Both the position numbers and the translations under genes were made by a program. A model generated the notes under the pieces. That model worked only from the letters and a program-made list of their open reading frames with translations, was not told the origin of the DNA and searched no databases. Positions 34,501 through 42,417 of a stretch of 44,523 bases of DNA are shown here, one piece after another (position 1 is the stretch's first letter; every line of letters begins with the position of its first letter). Source of the stretch: Porphyromonadaceae bacterium UBA7572 (GTDB lineage: Bacteria > Bacteroidota > Bacteroidia > Bacteroidales > Muribaculaceae); assembly GCA_002476625.1 (NCBI GenBank), contig DLLC01000025.1:16234-60756 (forward strand), read 5' to 3'.

Positions 34501-34849
34501 CTTCAGCATGAACGTGGAGGAGTCACCTGAACTCACCGACGGGTCTATGTATGAGTTTGAGGCTGTGGTGAGAGAAGCCGCAACAAGTGACTCGCAGTCG
34601 GCTCCCCGCAAAGTGGAATACGACAGCACAGTGGCCCCAAGCAGCAAATATGTGGTTTATCCTATCAATCTGCAAGGCTCGTCGAATGTAGTGACCGGCG
34701 TTAGCGACATCGCTGGCGCAAAGGCTGTGAAGAGCGTGCGCTACTTCAGCGTCACCGGCGTGGAAGCCGCCCAGCCTTTTGAAGGCGTGAACATCGTGGT
34801 CACCACCTACACCGACGGCACTTCATCCGCACAGAAGATGCTCCGCTAA
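31505..34849 (+). CDS. Large secreted multidomain protein with T9SS-like C-terminal sorting domain
   Basis: 1114 aa. Signal peptide 1-20 (ends TASA). Two closely related Big2-like modules at about 172-258 and 397-491 (TTLSFGxDLDGKxITK, FTHAATLSPA, TYTSSxExVA, AKYAGNDTY), separated by a segment resembling the N-terminal part. A chitobiase C-terminal-like module starts near residue 498 (PTFSPEPGAVVAGTEVTISAP). Further beta-rich regions follow. The last 40 residues (VKSVRYFSVTGVEAAQPFEGVNIVVTTYTD, then SAQKMLR) look like a type A T9SS sorting domain or its Prevotella relative. No catalytic motif; a cell-surface or secreted adhesin/binding protein is likely. Monocistronic. Confidence 0.8.
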   Translation: MRKLLTLLIVAILATTTASAADYTIVFGNAVKSVTAISSSIKSTSAIKSGTEYLTASPFSVKSGKCYYGDNQTSIRLGKSGAGSSLQLALSESGKVKATSITVNCKQFNSSNSGTLDVNDLGAQSTLSVAGDLIYKFTTPTEISNITLNSTKATFVYSITVTYEDESSKNPTTLSFGADLDGKAITKNLGDADFTHAATLSPAIEGATVTYTSSDENVAIVVDGEVALGDKAGSTTIKAEYAGNDTYASATASYKLHVKDNKIAEGTYSIPVTNWLWGTNYNGAVSDATDLNGSANGVSINLQKLGTTAMEVTDDQTLAGNGYAIVFNAPTGYAIQKINFTKGNSWAGNLEVTEGGGSLNGLQWVGASNTVSLCFGGKCYIKAVDVTYVSMFEKTATTLSFGEDLDGKTITKYIGETESSFTHAATLSPAVDGATISYTSSNESVALVSEDGSVVVANSSTDPEGTAVITAKYAGNDTYEASEASYTIDVKKLASPTFSPEPGAVVAGTEVTISAPEGATIAYLINDGEVVESESDTKTITINEATTILAHTKYKGLESEDVIAEYTIKAAYTYKWMVNGSEVQTSNLYEGDDVMAPAIPTSIGAMVFTGWVTTSTVDNATEPEYAVVDTKATANRTYYAVFATQNGTPVKWTKRAASEITEEGVYALITTDGHAFNGSISKGHGQATAEAFAFENNVASAAPEGICELTFISSGNGYKMYSPSANQYLISTDASSGSLKWNNTDDSYWYYYSNNWMYESNATRLRAYKNSSFRTYGADNGDILCFAQKTGGNITYSNFTTIVESTLAELANSSKEGYTYTVKGGDMVAVAKFEVADKHYVVVKDNATAVKNLSAPADGDKFFDIAGQKQQDYTQNNWMLVEMPVEQYNTVEVFKSITSISGTLTDTQNIGITASAVVMGEASEPFTISAYCPVNFMGVSSVASNNAAHPASYYFATPKANEYARIVWAVYNGTDGAFYIPAQSGSVNTQDFKGGFKVDFSMNVEESPELTDGSMYEFEAVVREAATSDSQSAPRKVEYDSTVAPSSKYVVYPINLQGSSNVVTGVSDIAGAKAVKSVRYFSVTGVEAAQPFEGVNIVVTTYTDGTSSAQKMLR

Positions 34850-34901
34850 AGCTCTATTCTCAAGCCACTAATCACATGGCAGAGTGGCTGATTGACTAAT
34901 C

Positions 34902-34968
34902 AAACCACGAATCACACGAATAGCACGAATATATAATTTTTCGTGTAAATTCGTGTGATTCGTGGTTT
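34902..34968. repeat. Dispersed palindromic CACGAAT repeat, copy 2
   Basis: Left arm AAACCACGAAT then CACGAAT units with period 9; right arm the reverse complement. It sits between the 1114-aa protein and the 5'-nucleotidase genes. Another hairpin (GCCACT...AGTGGC, 34865-34888) lies just upstream. Confidence 0.85.
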
Positions 34969-35004
34969 GTTTTTTAACGAAAGTCGTGGTTGTGTATTTT
35001 TTTG

Positions 35005-35012
35005 TAACTTTG
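35005..35012 (+). promoter_or_regulatory. -7 box for the 5'-nucleotidase operon
   Basis: TAACTTTG, 28 bp before ATG 35040, just outside the palindromic repeat. No canonical -33. Confidence 0.55.
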
Positions 35013-35039
35013 CATACGAAAAAGAAGATATTATACAGT

Positions 35040-36776
35040 ATGAAGAAAGCAATAATGGCAATAGTGGCGGCATCGGCTTGCGCCGTAGCCCTGGCCGCGC
35101 CTGTAAAAGGCGAGAAGGCGCAAATCCACTTCTTAGAGACCACCGATGTGCACGGCAGTTTTTTCCCTATCGACTTTATCAGCGGACAGCCCACCGACGG
35201 ATCGATGGCGCGCGTCAGCCAGTATGTGAAAACGCTGCGGGCCAGTGCCCCCGACGCAGTGGTGCTGCTCGACAATGGCGACATCTTGCAGGGGCGCCCA
35301 CTCAGTTACTATTACAATTATGTGGCCACCGACAAGGAGAATGTGGCTTCGAGCGTGATCAACTATATGGGGTATGATGCCGAGTCGTTTGGCAACCACG
35401 ATGTGGAAGCCACCCACGCGGTGTTCGACAAGTGGGTGAGCGAGGTGAAGTGCCCGTCGCTTGGAGCCAATATCCTTGACGCATCCACAAGTCTGCCGTA
35501 TGCCGTGCCCTACACCATTGTGAACCGCAAGGGCGTGAAGGTGGCAATTTTAGGAATGCTCACCCCCGCCATCCCAAACTGGCTGGCAGAGAACGTGTGG
35601 AGCGGTATGCGCTTTGCCCCTATGGTGGAAAGCGCGCGCTACTGGGTGAACTACCTGAGGCGCAACGAGAAGCCCGACGTGATAGTGGGCCTGTTCCACA
35701 GCGGCTACGAAGGCGGCATTCAGAACGACAAGTACAGCGAAAATGCCACTGCGCAAGTGGCTCGCGAGGTGCCGGGCTTCGATGTGATATTCTGCGGCCA
35801 CGACCACCGCGTGCATAACACCATGGACAAGGTGAACGGAGGCGGCGAGGTGCTGGTGCTCAACCCTGCCAACAATGCCATGGCGGTGGCGCACGCCACA
35901 CTCGACCTGGAATTTGACGGCACACGCTGGACGGTGACCAACCGCAAAGGCGCCATCGTGGATATGGCAAAAACTCCTATCGACACCGACTATATGGCGC
36001 AATTCGCTCCACAGATTGAAGAGGTGAAGCAGTGGGTAAGCCGTCCTATCGGCCGCATCACCTCCACTATCAGCTCTGCGGACTGCTTTTTCGGCAACAG
36101 TGCCTTCGGCGATATGATTCTCGACCTCACCCTGCGCGCGCAGAAAGCCGACATCGCCTTCAGCGCCCCTCTGCAAGCCAACGCCACCCTGCGCAAGGGC
36201 GTGATTACTGTGGGCAATATGTTCGACCTCTACCGATTCGAGAACGACCTCTATATTCTCAACCTCACCGGTGCGGAGGTGCGCAAGCACCTTGAAATGA
36301 GCTACGGCCTATGGGTGAACACAATGAAAAGCCCTGCCGACCACATCATGCGCATGACAGACACCGGCAAGGGGCTGTGGTTTGAAAAGCCTACCTACAA
36401 TTTCGACTCCGCCGCCGGCATCGACTACGAGGTGGACGTGACCAAGCCGGAGGGTGAGCGCGTGAAAATCTTGAGGATGAGCAACGGCGAGCCGTTCGAC
36501 GAGAGCAAGGTATATCGCGTGGCTATGAACAGCTACCGCGCCAACGGTGGCGGCGAGCTGCTCACACGAGGCGCAGGCATTCCCAAGGACCAACTGGAGA
36601 GCCGAATCGTGTATCGCAGCACCACGCAGATGCGCAACGAGCTGATGAAGGTGATTGAGCAGGCGGGCACCATCGACCCGAAACCCGCCCACAACTGGAA
36701 GTTCGCGCCTGAAAAATGGACGAAGCCAGCCTTGGCGCGCGACCGCAAAATTCTGTTCCCCAAAAAAAATAAATAA
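35040..36776 (+). CDS. Periplasmic 5'-nucleotidase / 2',3'-cyclic phosphodiesterase family protein
   Basis: 578 aa from ATG 35040. Signal peptide about 1-20 (ends ALAA). Metallophosphatase motifs: TTDVHGS (D36, H38), LLDNGDILQG (D78, D81), FGNHDVE (N119, H120), GLFHSGYEGG and CGHDHRVHN. The C-terminal 5'-nucleotidase domain follows, starting near GNSAFGDMILD, with the conserved NANN-like and aromatic residues for nucleotide stacking. It dephosphorylates nucleotides or cyclic nucleotides in the periplasm. The N-terminal HG motif has Asp-Val-His-Gly rather than Asn-Asp-x-His-Gly; this is a variant, not loss of the metal site. Operon with a DUF4923 lipoprotein. Confidence 0.9.
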   Translation: MKKAIMAIVAASACAVALAAPVKGEKAQIHFLETTDVHGSFFPIDFISGQPTDGSMARVSQYVKTLRASAPDAVVLLDNGDILQGRPLSYYYNYVATDKENVASSVINYMGYDAESFGNHDVEATHAVFDKWVSEVKCPSLGANILDASTSLPYAVPYTIVNRKGVKVAILGMLTPAIPNWLAENVWSGMRFAPMVESARYWVNYLRRNEKPDVIVGLFHSGYEGGIQNDKYSENATAQVAREVPGFDVIFCGHDHRVHNTMDKVNGGGEVLVLNPANNAMAVAHATLDLEFDGTRWTVTNRKGAIVDMAKTPIDTDYMAQFAPQIEEVKQWVSRPIGRITSTISSADCFFGNSAFGDMILDLTLRAQKADIAFSAPLQANATLRKGVITVGNMFDLYRFENDLYILNLTGAEVRKHLEMSYGLWVNTMKSPADHIMRMTDTGKGLWFEKPTYNFDSAAGIDYEVDVTKPEGERVKILRMSNGEPFDESKVYRVAMNSYRANGGGELLTRGAGIPKDQLESRIVYRSTTQMRNELMKVIEQAGTIDPKPAHNWKFAPEKWTKPALARDRKILFPKKNK

Positions 36777-36814
36777 GAGATAAAAACATATATATGTATC
36801 AACACAACAAAGTT

Positions 36815-37456
36815 ATGATGAAGAAAATGATAATGGCAGCCGTGGCAGTGATGATGCTGCAAAGCTGCGGTATGACAAACCCCGGTGGAAGCACCACAAC
36901 CACTACTACTACAACCACAACCACCTCCTCCGGCTCAAGCCTCGGTAAAAACGCTCTCGGCGGACTGCTCGACCTCGTGGTGGGCAGCGTGAAGCTCTCT
37001 GAGAAAGACATTGTGGGCAGTTGGAGCTATGTGGAGCCTGCATGCGCATTCACAAGCGAGAACCTTTTGGCAAAGGCTGGTGGCTCTGTGGCGGCTAAGA
37101 CTGTAAACGCCAAGCTCCTGCCCGTTTACAAATCGCTGAAGATTTCGAGCGCCAACACCCAGCTCAAATTTGAGGAAAACGGCCAGTTCTCTGGCAAGGT
37201 GGCAGGCATACCCCTCTCGGGCACCTACACCTTCGACGCCGCAAATGGACTGGTGAAGATGAAATCACTGCTGAGCACGCTCAACGCCCATCTCACACGC
37301 TCCACCAGCGGAATGAACTTCACCTTTGAATCGAAGAAAATCCTCTCCGTGCTTCAAACGGTGAGCGCGGTGAGTGGCAATAGCAAGCTCTCCACCATTG
37401 GCGACATCGCCAAGCAGTTCGACGGAGTGCGCATCGGCTTCGCCATGAAGAAATAA
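36815..37456 (+). CDS. DUF4923 family lipoprotein with poly-Thr linker
   Basis: 213 aa from ATG 36815 (36818 is equally possible). Lipobox MLQSC, followed by a Gly/Ser/Thr tether with eleven consecutive Thr (ACN repeats), then a lipocalin-like domain (about 60-213) matching DUF4923: VGSWSYVEPACAFTSENLL, LKFEENGQFSGKVAGIPLSGTY and FTFESKKILSVLQTVSA. It lies 38 bp after the 5'-nucleotidase. Envelope lipoprotein of unknown role. The ACN-rich tract could vary in length by slippage in whole codons. Confidence 0.8.
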   Translation: MMKKMIMAAVAVMMLQSCGMTNPGGSTTTTTTTTTTTSSGSSLGKNALGGLLDLVVGSVKLSEKDIVGSWSYVEPACAFTSENLLAKAGGSVAAKTVNAKLLPVYKSLKISSANTQLKFEENGQFSGKVAGIPLSGTYTFDAANGLVKMKSLLSTLNAHLTRSTSGMNFTFESKKILSVLQTVSAVSGNSKLSTIGDIAKQFDGVRIGFAMKK

Positions 37457-37485
37457 GCGCGCCACACACCACGAAATCAAAAAAG

Positions 37486-37564
37486 AAAACCACGAATTTC
37501 ACGAATAGCACGAAAAATAATATATAAAAATATCATTCGTGTGATTCGTGAAATTCGTGGTTTT
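37486..37564. repeat. Dispersed palindromic CACGAAT repeat, copy 3
   Basis: AAAACCACGAATTTCACGAA left arm with 9-nt units and its reverse complement at the right. It lies between the convergent DUF4923 (plus) and DUF4834 (minus) genes. Confidence 0.85.
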
Positions 37565-37605
37565 CTATATATCAATACTACGATTAAATTCGGGTATTCA
37601 TAGGA

Positions 37606-37926
37606 TTATATTTCCTCGTACTGGGCATCCGACACAAGGCCCTCGCCGGCGTGGTATTTTGCGCCAGGATCGTCATCTGAAGGACAAGCATCCACTGTCT
37701 CGGCACCGCTCACCTCCTCAAAGTCCACATATTCGCCCTCATATTGGCGGTAACGCTTCTCGCCGTGGTCGCTATCAGGCTGGCGGTAACTGCCGCCGCC
37801 AAACTGCTGCTGCGCCTCGTCGAACTTACGCCGAAACTCATGCCGCACAGCATTCACACGGCGCATCAGCACAAGCGCCTTATACAAAAAGTAGCCTAAG
37901 ATGATCAGTAGTAATGCCGATAACAT
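37606..37926 (-). CDS. DUF4834 family single-TM protein
   Basis: 106 aa. N-terminal TM helix (1-20), then a basic helix, and the DUF4834 signature YRQYEGEYVDFEEV in the middle. The rest is acidic and likely disordered. Known only as a conserved Bacteroidales family; probably an inner-membrane anchored adaptor. It is 98 bp downstream of pssA on the same strand and may share its transcript. Confidence 0.85.
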   Translation of the reverse strand: MLSALLLIILGYFLYKALVLMRRVNAVRHEFRRKFDEAQQQFGGGSYRQPDSDHGEKRYRQYEGEYVDFEEVSGAETVDACPSDDDPGAKYHAGEGLVSDAQYEEI

Positions 37927-38024
37927 AATATTTCATCACATTTGGTTATACACATCTTTTGGAAAGGCAAAATGCGTGCCAATCTATGCCGCGCATCTTT
38001 AATAAAACCTAAATAGGCACGGAA

Positions 38025-38735
38025 TTAATCTTGTTTGGTTACCGCGGAAAGCACGATATAGAAGATAATGGCAAGCGCAAGGCCCGAAACTCCGCACAGC
38101 GCCACACACAGCACAAATGCCAGCACCAGCAGATACTGCTTGAAGTTTTCCTTCATGCTCAAGCTATGGAGCTTCAGCGAGAACATACGCAGCCCGCACA
38201 CCATCAGCAGCGAGAACGCCACCACCAGCGCAATCACCGCCACCGTGGCCACATGGCCATGGCTCGCGGCATAGTAGTTGGTGAAGCCGATCCAGAATAT
38301 GGCGTTGGCAGGAATAGGAAGCCCTGTGAAGGTGACGCTCTGGTCGGTGGACACATTGAATTTTGCCAGACGCAGCGCGCCAAACACCGGTATGAGCATT
38401 GCACAGTAGGCCCACCCGCTCACTGGCTCATACGCCACGAGCATATTGTAGAGCACCATGGCAGGAGCAAGCCCGAAACTCACTGCGTCGCTCAGCGAGT
38501 CGAGCTCCTTACCCAATGGCGAAGTGGCATGGAGCAGGCGGGCAGTGAAGCCGTCGAAAAAGTCGAACACTGCGGCTGCGGCAATCAAGATGAAAGCCAC
38601 CTGATAGCCAAAAAGCCCCCACCACCACGGCTCAAAGGCATGGAAGGCGGCGATGCATGCCAGCGCGCCCGAAAGCAGGTTGCAGCAAGTGACCGCGTTG
38701 GGCGTGTTGTTGCGGATGGATTGAAGTATTTTCAT
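38025..38735 (-). CDS. pssA: CDP-diacylglycerol-serine O-phosphatidyltransferase
   Basis: 236 aa from ATG 38735, which overlaps the psd stop (ATGA). Integral membrane enzyme making phosphatidylserine from CDP-diacylglycerol and serine. The CDP-alcohol phosphotransferase motif is visible as FDFFDGFTARLLHA, then GKELDSLSDAVSFG (D-G-x2-A-R-x8-G-x3-D-x3-D). About eight hydrophobic helices. Next gene in the pathway, psd, is upstream in the same operon, so together they make phosphatidylethanolamine. Confidence 0.95.
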   Translation of the reverse strand: MKILQSIRNNTPNAVTCCNLLSGALACIAAFHAFEPWWWGLFGYQVAFILIAAAAVFDFFDGFTARLLHATSPLGKELDSLSDAVSFGLAPAMVLYNMLVAYEPVSGWAYCAMLIPVFGALRLAKFNVSTDQSVTFTGLPIPANAIFWIGFTNYYAASHGHVATVAVIALVVAFSLLMVCGLRMFSLKLHSLSMKENFKQYLLVLAFVLCVALCGVSGLALAIIFYIVLSAVTKQD

Positions 38736-39412
38736 TTGTCGTTGCAAGGTTTGAGGCGTGCCACAGGGGTCATGCCGCCAGTGGTCTTATCGCCCAATTT
38801 CACCAATATCTCACTGTCGAGTGGCAAGTAGATGTCCACACGCGAGCCGAATTTTATGAAGCCCATGTGCTCCTCCACATTCACCTTCTCCTCCGGCTCC
38901 ACGTAAGTGACGATGCGGCGAGCCACGGCGCCGGCTATTTGGCGCACGAGTATGTCGTGGCCCGACGGAGTGGAAATCACCACCGACGAGCGCTCGTTTT
39001 CGGTGCTCGACTTCGGCAGATAGGCAGCGAGGAAGCGACCGTTGTGGTGCTTCACGTATTTCACGATGCCGTTCACGGGAACCCAGTTGGCGTGCACGTT
39101 AAACACGCTCATAAACACCGACAGCTGTATGCAGGCACGGTGCAGGCACTCGTCTTCATACACCTCTTCCAGCGCCACCACCCTGCCATCGACCGACGAC
39201 AGCACCAGATTGTCCACATCACCCTTGAAGTGACGGCGAGGCGACCGAAAGAAGTTCACCACCAAGAGGAAAAGTATGGCAGAAATCACGATGAAGGCAA
39301 TGGGTATGGGCTTGTACTCAATCCACAAATACGCCGGCACATTGAACGCCAGCAGTATCAGCAGCAGAACGGAGATGATGTTCAAGCCTTCACGGTGTAT
39401 CTTGTATTTCAT
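38732..39412 (-). CDS. psd: Phosphatidylserine decarboxylase
   Basis: 226 aa from ATG 39412 (GTG 39418 is an alternative). It converts phosphatidylserine to phosphatidylethanolamine. The self-cleavage site is FGSRVDIYLP, where cleavage at Gly-Ser would give the pyruvoyl group; conserved SVFMSVFNVHANWVPVNG (active-site His) and the SSVDGRV segment are present. Two N-terminal TM helices (about 15-32, 39-56) anchor it in the inner membrane. Short archaeal/Bacteroidetes-type (PSD-A). Overlaps pssA by 4 bp. Confidence 0.95.
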   Translation of the reverse strand: MKYKIHREGLNIISVLLLILLAFNVPAYLWIEYKPIPIAFIVISAILFLLVVNFFRSPRRHFKGDVDNLVLSSVDGRVVALEEVYEDECLHRACIQLSVFMSVFNVHANWVPVNGIVKYVKHHNGRFLAAYLPKSSTENERSSVVISTPSGHDILVRQIAGAVARRIVTYVEPEEKVNVEEHMGFIKFGSRVDIYLPLDSEILVKLGDKTTGGMTPVARLKPCNDK

Positions 39413-39442
39413 TTTCACGATTTGTTGAGTATATTTAATTTA

Positions 39443-39473
39443 CAAAGATAGCAATAATTTCCCGAACAATCAA
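39443..39473 (-). promoter_or_regulatory. Promoter of the psd-pssA operon
   Basis: On the minus strand: -33 TTG (39471-39473), exact 20-bp spacer, -7 TATCTTTG (39443-39450). Confidence 0.75.
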
Positions 39474-39493
39474 AAGCCCACCCTGAGTCCGTG

Positions 39494-41143
39494 TCACACA
39501 CGGCTTTTCCAAGTGTTCACATTCACGCCGAAGGCTCGTTTTGTGGCAGGCGCGGCTGCGGTTGCCACAACGTCTTTCACCACGATGGCCACCACGCCGT
39601 CATCTGCCACAGAGGCACACACATCGGTCACCGTGGCGGAGTCGGTCACCGCCACCTGAAGAAAACGGCAAGCGTCGGCTATCGCACCGCCGGGGCAGCG
39701 AGCCTGCTGTAGCCAAAGCCGCACCGCCGACAGTGCCTGTGCCTTTTGCCCCTTGCTCACCGTGGCGCTGAAGCGATGGGCGATGTCGGGCTGCGGTATC
39801 AACGTGAAAACCGATGCGCCAGTGCCCCGTGCCTGCCGCCAAGTCACGCCCAATTGCGCTATCAGCACCACCGCTGCCGACAGTGGGAATCCCCACCACA
39901 GCATATCGGGTGGCGCTGCCTGTGTGAGCGCAAACACCGTCAGCACTATTGCGCCCACTTGCCCCACTGCCACACCCACGCTCAGCGCAAGATGCCCCAA
40001 CACCTGATACACGCCACGCAGCAGCACCGTGGCGGCAAACGGCAGCAGAATCAGCGCAAAGATGCGAAGCACGCGACACAGCTGCTCCCGCAATGCCGGG
40101 TCGTCGGCGCCAAAAAGTTCGGCCACCGCCCCTGGGACTACCAGCACAAGCAGGGTGAACGGCACAAGCACCACACAGGAGAATTTCATGGCACGCCGGA
40201 AAAGCAGCCGCAGTCCCTCTATGTCGTGCTCGCCCATCAGCGAGCCTCCGATGGCAAACACCGCGTCGAGCACCCCGTTGAGCACCACAAACGTGATTAG
40301 CAGCAGCTGAATGCACACAGCCACCATATATGCGCCGTCCGACCCGAGCACACCGTCCACCATCTTATTGACAAGGAGTAAAATCACACTCAGCAGCACA
40401 TTGGCAATCATCAGCGGCGCACCTTGCTGAAGGTTGCCGGCAAGGGCTTTCCACACCGCCTTGCTAAGCCGCACCACTCGATAGCTGCACTTTTTAGTGC
40501 GCAAATGCGAGGCGGTGACACACACCGTCACGCCATAGTTGATGACGGTGGCCCACGCCGAGCCGGCAACGCCCATGTCCAGCGCTTTAATAAACACCAT
40601 ATCCAGCACCACATTGGTCACGGCGCCGGCTACCACGCCACAGGTCACCAGCCGAGGCCGTCCGTCGCTCTGCACCATCATGTTCATCATGCCCGACAGC
40701 ACAAGCACCGTCACGCCCAGGCAGGTCACCTTCAAATAGCTCAGCACCATGGGGCGGATGGCGGCATCGGCGCACACAATGTGAGATATCTGCTCACAGC
40801 ATGCGTAGCTCACCACCGTGGTGGCCACGCCAACAGCCAGCACAGAATAGAGCGCGGCAGTGAACACTCGGCTCGCGCCAAGGGTGTCGCCGCTCCCTAT
40901 CGCCTTGGCGGCAAGCAAGCTCGCACCCACGCCTAACAGCGAATTGAGCGAGAGGAATGCGGTGAGCACCGGCATAGCCATATTCACGGCTGCCATAGCG
41001 TGCGGTCCCATCAGATGGCTCACGATGGCGGCGTCGGTGCTCACCGCTATCTGTGCCGCCACGGTGGTGAGGATAGAGGCGGTGAGGAAGTTCCAGAAAG
41101 CCCTGTCCACAAGCGAAGATGTGCGATGTAGCGTATTGTTCAC
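39494..41143 (-). CDS. MATE-family efflux transporter with degenerate HATPase-like C-terminal extension
   Basis: 549 aa from GTG 41143 (GTGA overlap with the fur-like stop). Residues about 1-450 form the 12-helix MATE exporter (start LVDRAFWNFLTASIL, LLGVGASLLAAKAIGSGD), which exports cationic drugs or metabolites with Na+ or H+. The extra about 95 residues (from ASVFTLIPQPD) read like a decayed HATPase/anti-sigma-factor module known to be fused to some Bacteroidetes MATE proteins: ACRFLQVAVTD, then VADDGVVAIVVKD, ending FGVNVNTW, but the ATP-binding Asn and Gly boxes are not visible. Third gene of the SDR - Fur-family - MATE run; may respond to metal or oxidative signals. Confidence 0.8.
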   Translation of the reverse strand: MNNTLHRTSSLVDRAFWNFLTASILTTVAAQIAVSTDAAIVSHLMGPHAMAAVNMAMPVLTAFLSLNSLLGVGASLLAAKAIGSGDTLGASRVFTAALYSVLAVGVATTVVSYACCEQISHIVCADAAIRPMVLSYLKVTCLGVTVLVLSGMMNMMVQSDGRPRLVTCGVVAGAVTNVVLDMVFIKALDMGVAGSAWATVINYGVTVCVTASHLRTKKCSYRVVRLSKAVWKALAGNLQQGAPLMIANVLLSVILLLVNKMVDGVLGSDGAYMVAVCIQLLLITFVVLNGVLDAVFAIGGSLMGEHDIEGLRLLFRRAMKFSCVVLVPFTLLVLVVPGAVAELFGADDPALREQLCRVLRIFALILLPFAATVLLRGVYQVLGHLALSVGVAVGQVGAIVLTVFALTQAAPPDMLWWGFPLSAAVVLIAQLGVTWRQARGTGASVFTLIPQPDIAHRFSATVSKGQKAQALSAVRLWLQQARCPGGAIADACRFLQVAVTDSATVTDVCASVADDGVVAIVVKDVVATAAAPATKRAFGVNVNTWKSRV

Positions 41144-41607
41144 TTTCTGTCGGCGGTATCGAATGCCTTAAACGAGCACCCGGGACAAAGTCCCTTAATC
41201 AGAAAATTGGCGGAAAGCGCCTTGTAGCCATTGGGGAGCAGCACAGGAGGCACAGCCAAATAGTCGAGGCAGGTGGTGCGGCCACATTTCACGCAGTAGA
41301 AGTGTGCATGGGTGTCGTCGTCGGTGGCGGTGCTCGCATGGCCATGGCAAAGCTCATACTTCACGCTCACACTTCCGTCCTCTATCACATGCACCAGCCG
41401 ATGCTCGCGAAACACGCCCAGCGTGCGGAATATCACACTGCGGTCGATGGTCTCGAGCAGCGTTTCGAGCTCAGCCAGCGACAGCGGAGCTTTAGCCACA
41501 GCTAAAGTCCGGCACACGGCTATGCGGTTGGCTGTGGGGCGAACCTGATGCTTCGAGAGAATGGCCTCGGCATCGGCTACAGATAGCGTATTGCTGTTCA
41601 TCATCAT
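41140..41607 (-). CDS. Fur-family transcriptional regulator (Fur/Zur/PerR)
   Basis: 155 aa from ATG 41607, which overlaps the SDR stop (ATGA). N-terminal winged helix (about 8-90) with TANRIAVCRTL and SVIFRTLGVFREHRLVHVI, and C-terminal dimerisation domain with the metal sites: HAHFYCVKCGRTTCLD (HxH...CxxC) and the terminal CPGC. It would sense iron, zinc or peroxide and repress uptake genes; the subfamily cannot be told by eye. Overlaps the SDR gene upstream and the MATE gene downstream, so these are one operon. The metal-linked TonB cluster at 19.9-26.5 kb is a possible but unproven target. Confidence 0.9.
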   Translation of the reverse strand: MMMNSNTLSVADAEAILSKHQVRPTANRIAVCRTLAVAKAPLSLAELETLLETIDRSVIFRTLGVFREHRLVHVIEDGSVSVKYELCHGHASTATDDDTHAHFYCVKCGRTTCLDYLAVPPVLLPNGYKALSANFLIKGLCPGCSFKAFDTADRK

Positions 41608-42344
41608 TTCACGTCTTTAGCTTTAATGGGTAAGTGCCGCCAAATGCACCTTGGCACACGCCGCCAGAGCGCCACCATCGCCCGGTAGCGCCAGTCCACC
41701 ACCGCCACATGGCGGCCTGCCGTCACAGCCTTCACTATTTGCCGGGCCGTGGCTTGCACGGGCATCAGCATAGGATAATGGTGCTGGCCATCGAGAAGGT
41801 CGGTGGCCACAAAGCCGGGGCGGATATCGGTGAAGCGGATACCAAGCCGCCGCATGTTGGCCAATTGTTCAAGAGCCTGCAAATAGGTGTTTTGAAAAGC
41901 CTTCGTGGCGCTGTAGGAAGGAGCCACTCCAAGCCCCTTTGTGCCTGCCACCGAAGTGATGGCGGCAATGTGTCCGCCACCATGGGCAGCCATATAGGCG
42001 AATGCCGCATCAATCATGCGGGTGAAGCCCATGCCATTAGTGGCCACTGTGCGCAGTTCGATGTCGGCGTCCACGGCAGGGTTCTGCTTGCCGATGCCAG
42101 CCGAGTGAAAGTAGAGATCCATTCCACCCATGCGGTCGGCCAAGTCAAGAAGCTGGTCAGCGGCAGCGTCATCGGTCACGTCGATCACTGCCACCGAAGT
42201 CTGTTCGGGATATTCAGCGCGAAGGCGCTCCAGCTCATCGGCTCTGCGTGCCGCCACCCCCACTTGCCAGCCTCTGGCAAGCAGCAGCCGCGCCACCTCG
42301 CGTCCCATTCCGCTCGAAGCACCCACTACAATAGCCTTTTTCAT
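41604..42344 (-). CDS. SDR-family NAD(P)-dependent oxidoreductase
   Basis: 246 aa from ATG 42344. Rossmann fold with the nucleotide loop VVGASSGMGRE (TGxxxGxG), HSAGIG (NNAG-like), catalytic Ser in ITSVAGT and the YSATK (YxxxK) active-site pair. Classical SDR size; the substrate is not readable. First gene of an overlapping run that continues into the Fur-family regulator and the MATE exporter. Confidence 0.9.
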   Translation of the reverse strand: MKKAIVVGASSGMGREVARLLLARGWQVGVAARRADELERLRAEYPEQTSVAVIDVTDDAAADQLLDLADRMGGMDLYFHSAGIGKQNPAVDADIELRTVATNGMGFTRMIDAAFAYMAAHGGGHIAAITSVAGTKGLGVAPSYSATKAFQNTYLQALEQLANMRRLGIRFTDIRPGFVATDLLDGQHHYPMLMPVQATARQIVKAVTAGRHVAVVDWRYRAMVALWRRVPRCIWRHLPIKAKDVK

Positions 42345-42372
42345 AATCAAAAAAATTAGAGATCAGAGTATC

Positions 42373-42417
42373 ATGCCCGTTAAGCCCATTAAGCCTATCC
42401 TGTCCACCAAGCCCTAA
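42373..42417. repeat. AAGCCCATT-type 9-nt tandem repeat, copy A
   Basis: Five 9-nt units, ATGCCCGTT, AAGCCCATT, AAGCCTATC, CTGTCCACC, AAGCCCTAA, between the SDR gene and the end of the one-TM protein gene (overlaps its stop codon). Same family as the copy at 44206. Confidence 0.7.

Noticed and set aside
31208..37564. CRISPR array
   Set aside because: The repeats are few, palindromic and kilobases apart, with genes between them and no spacers.
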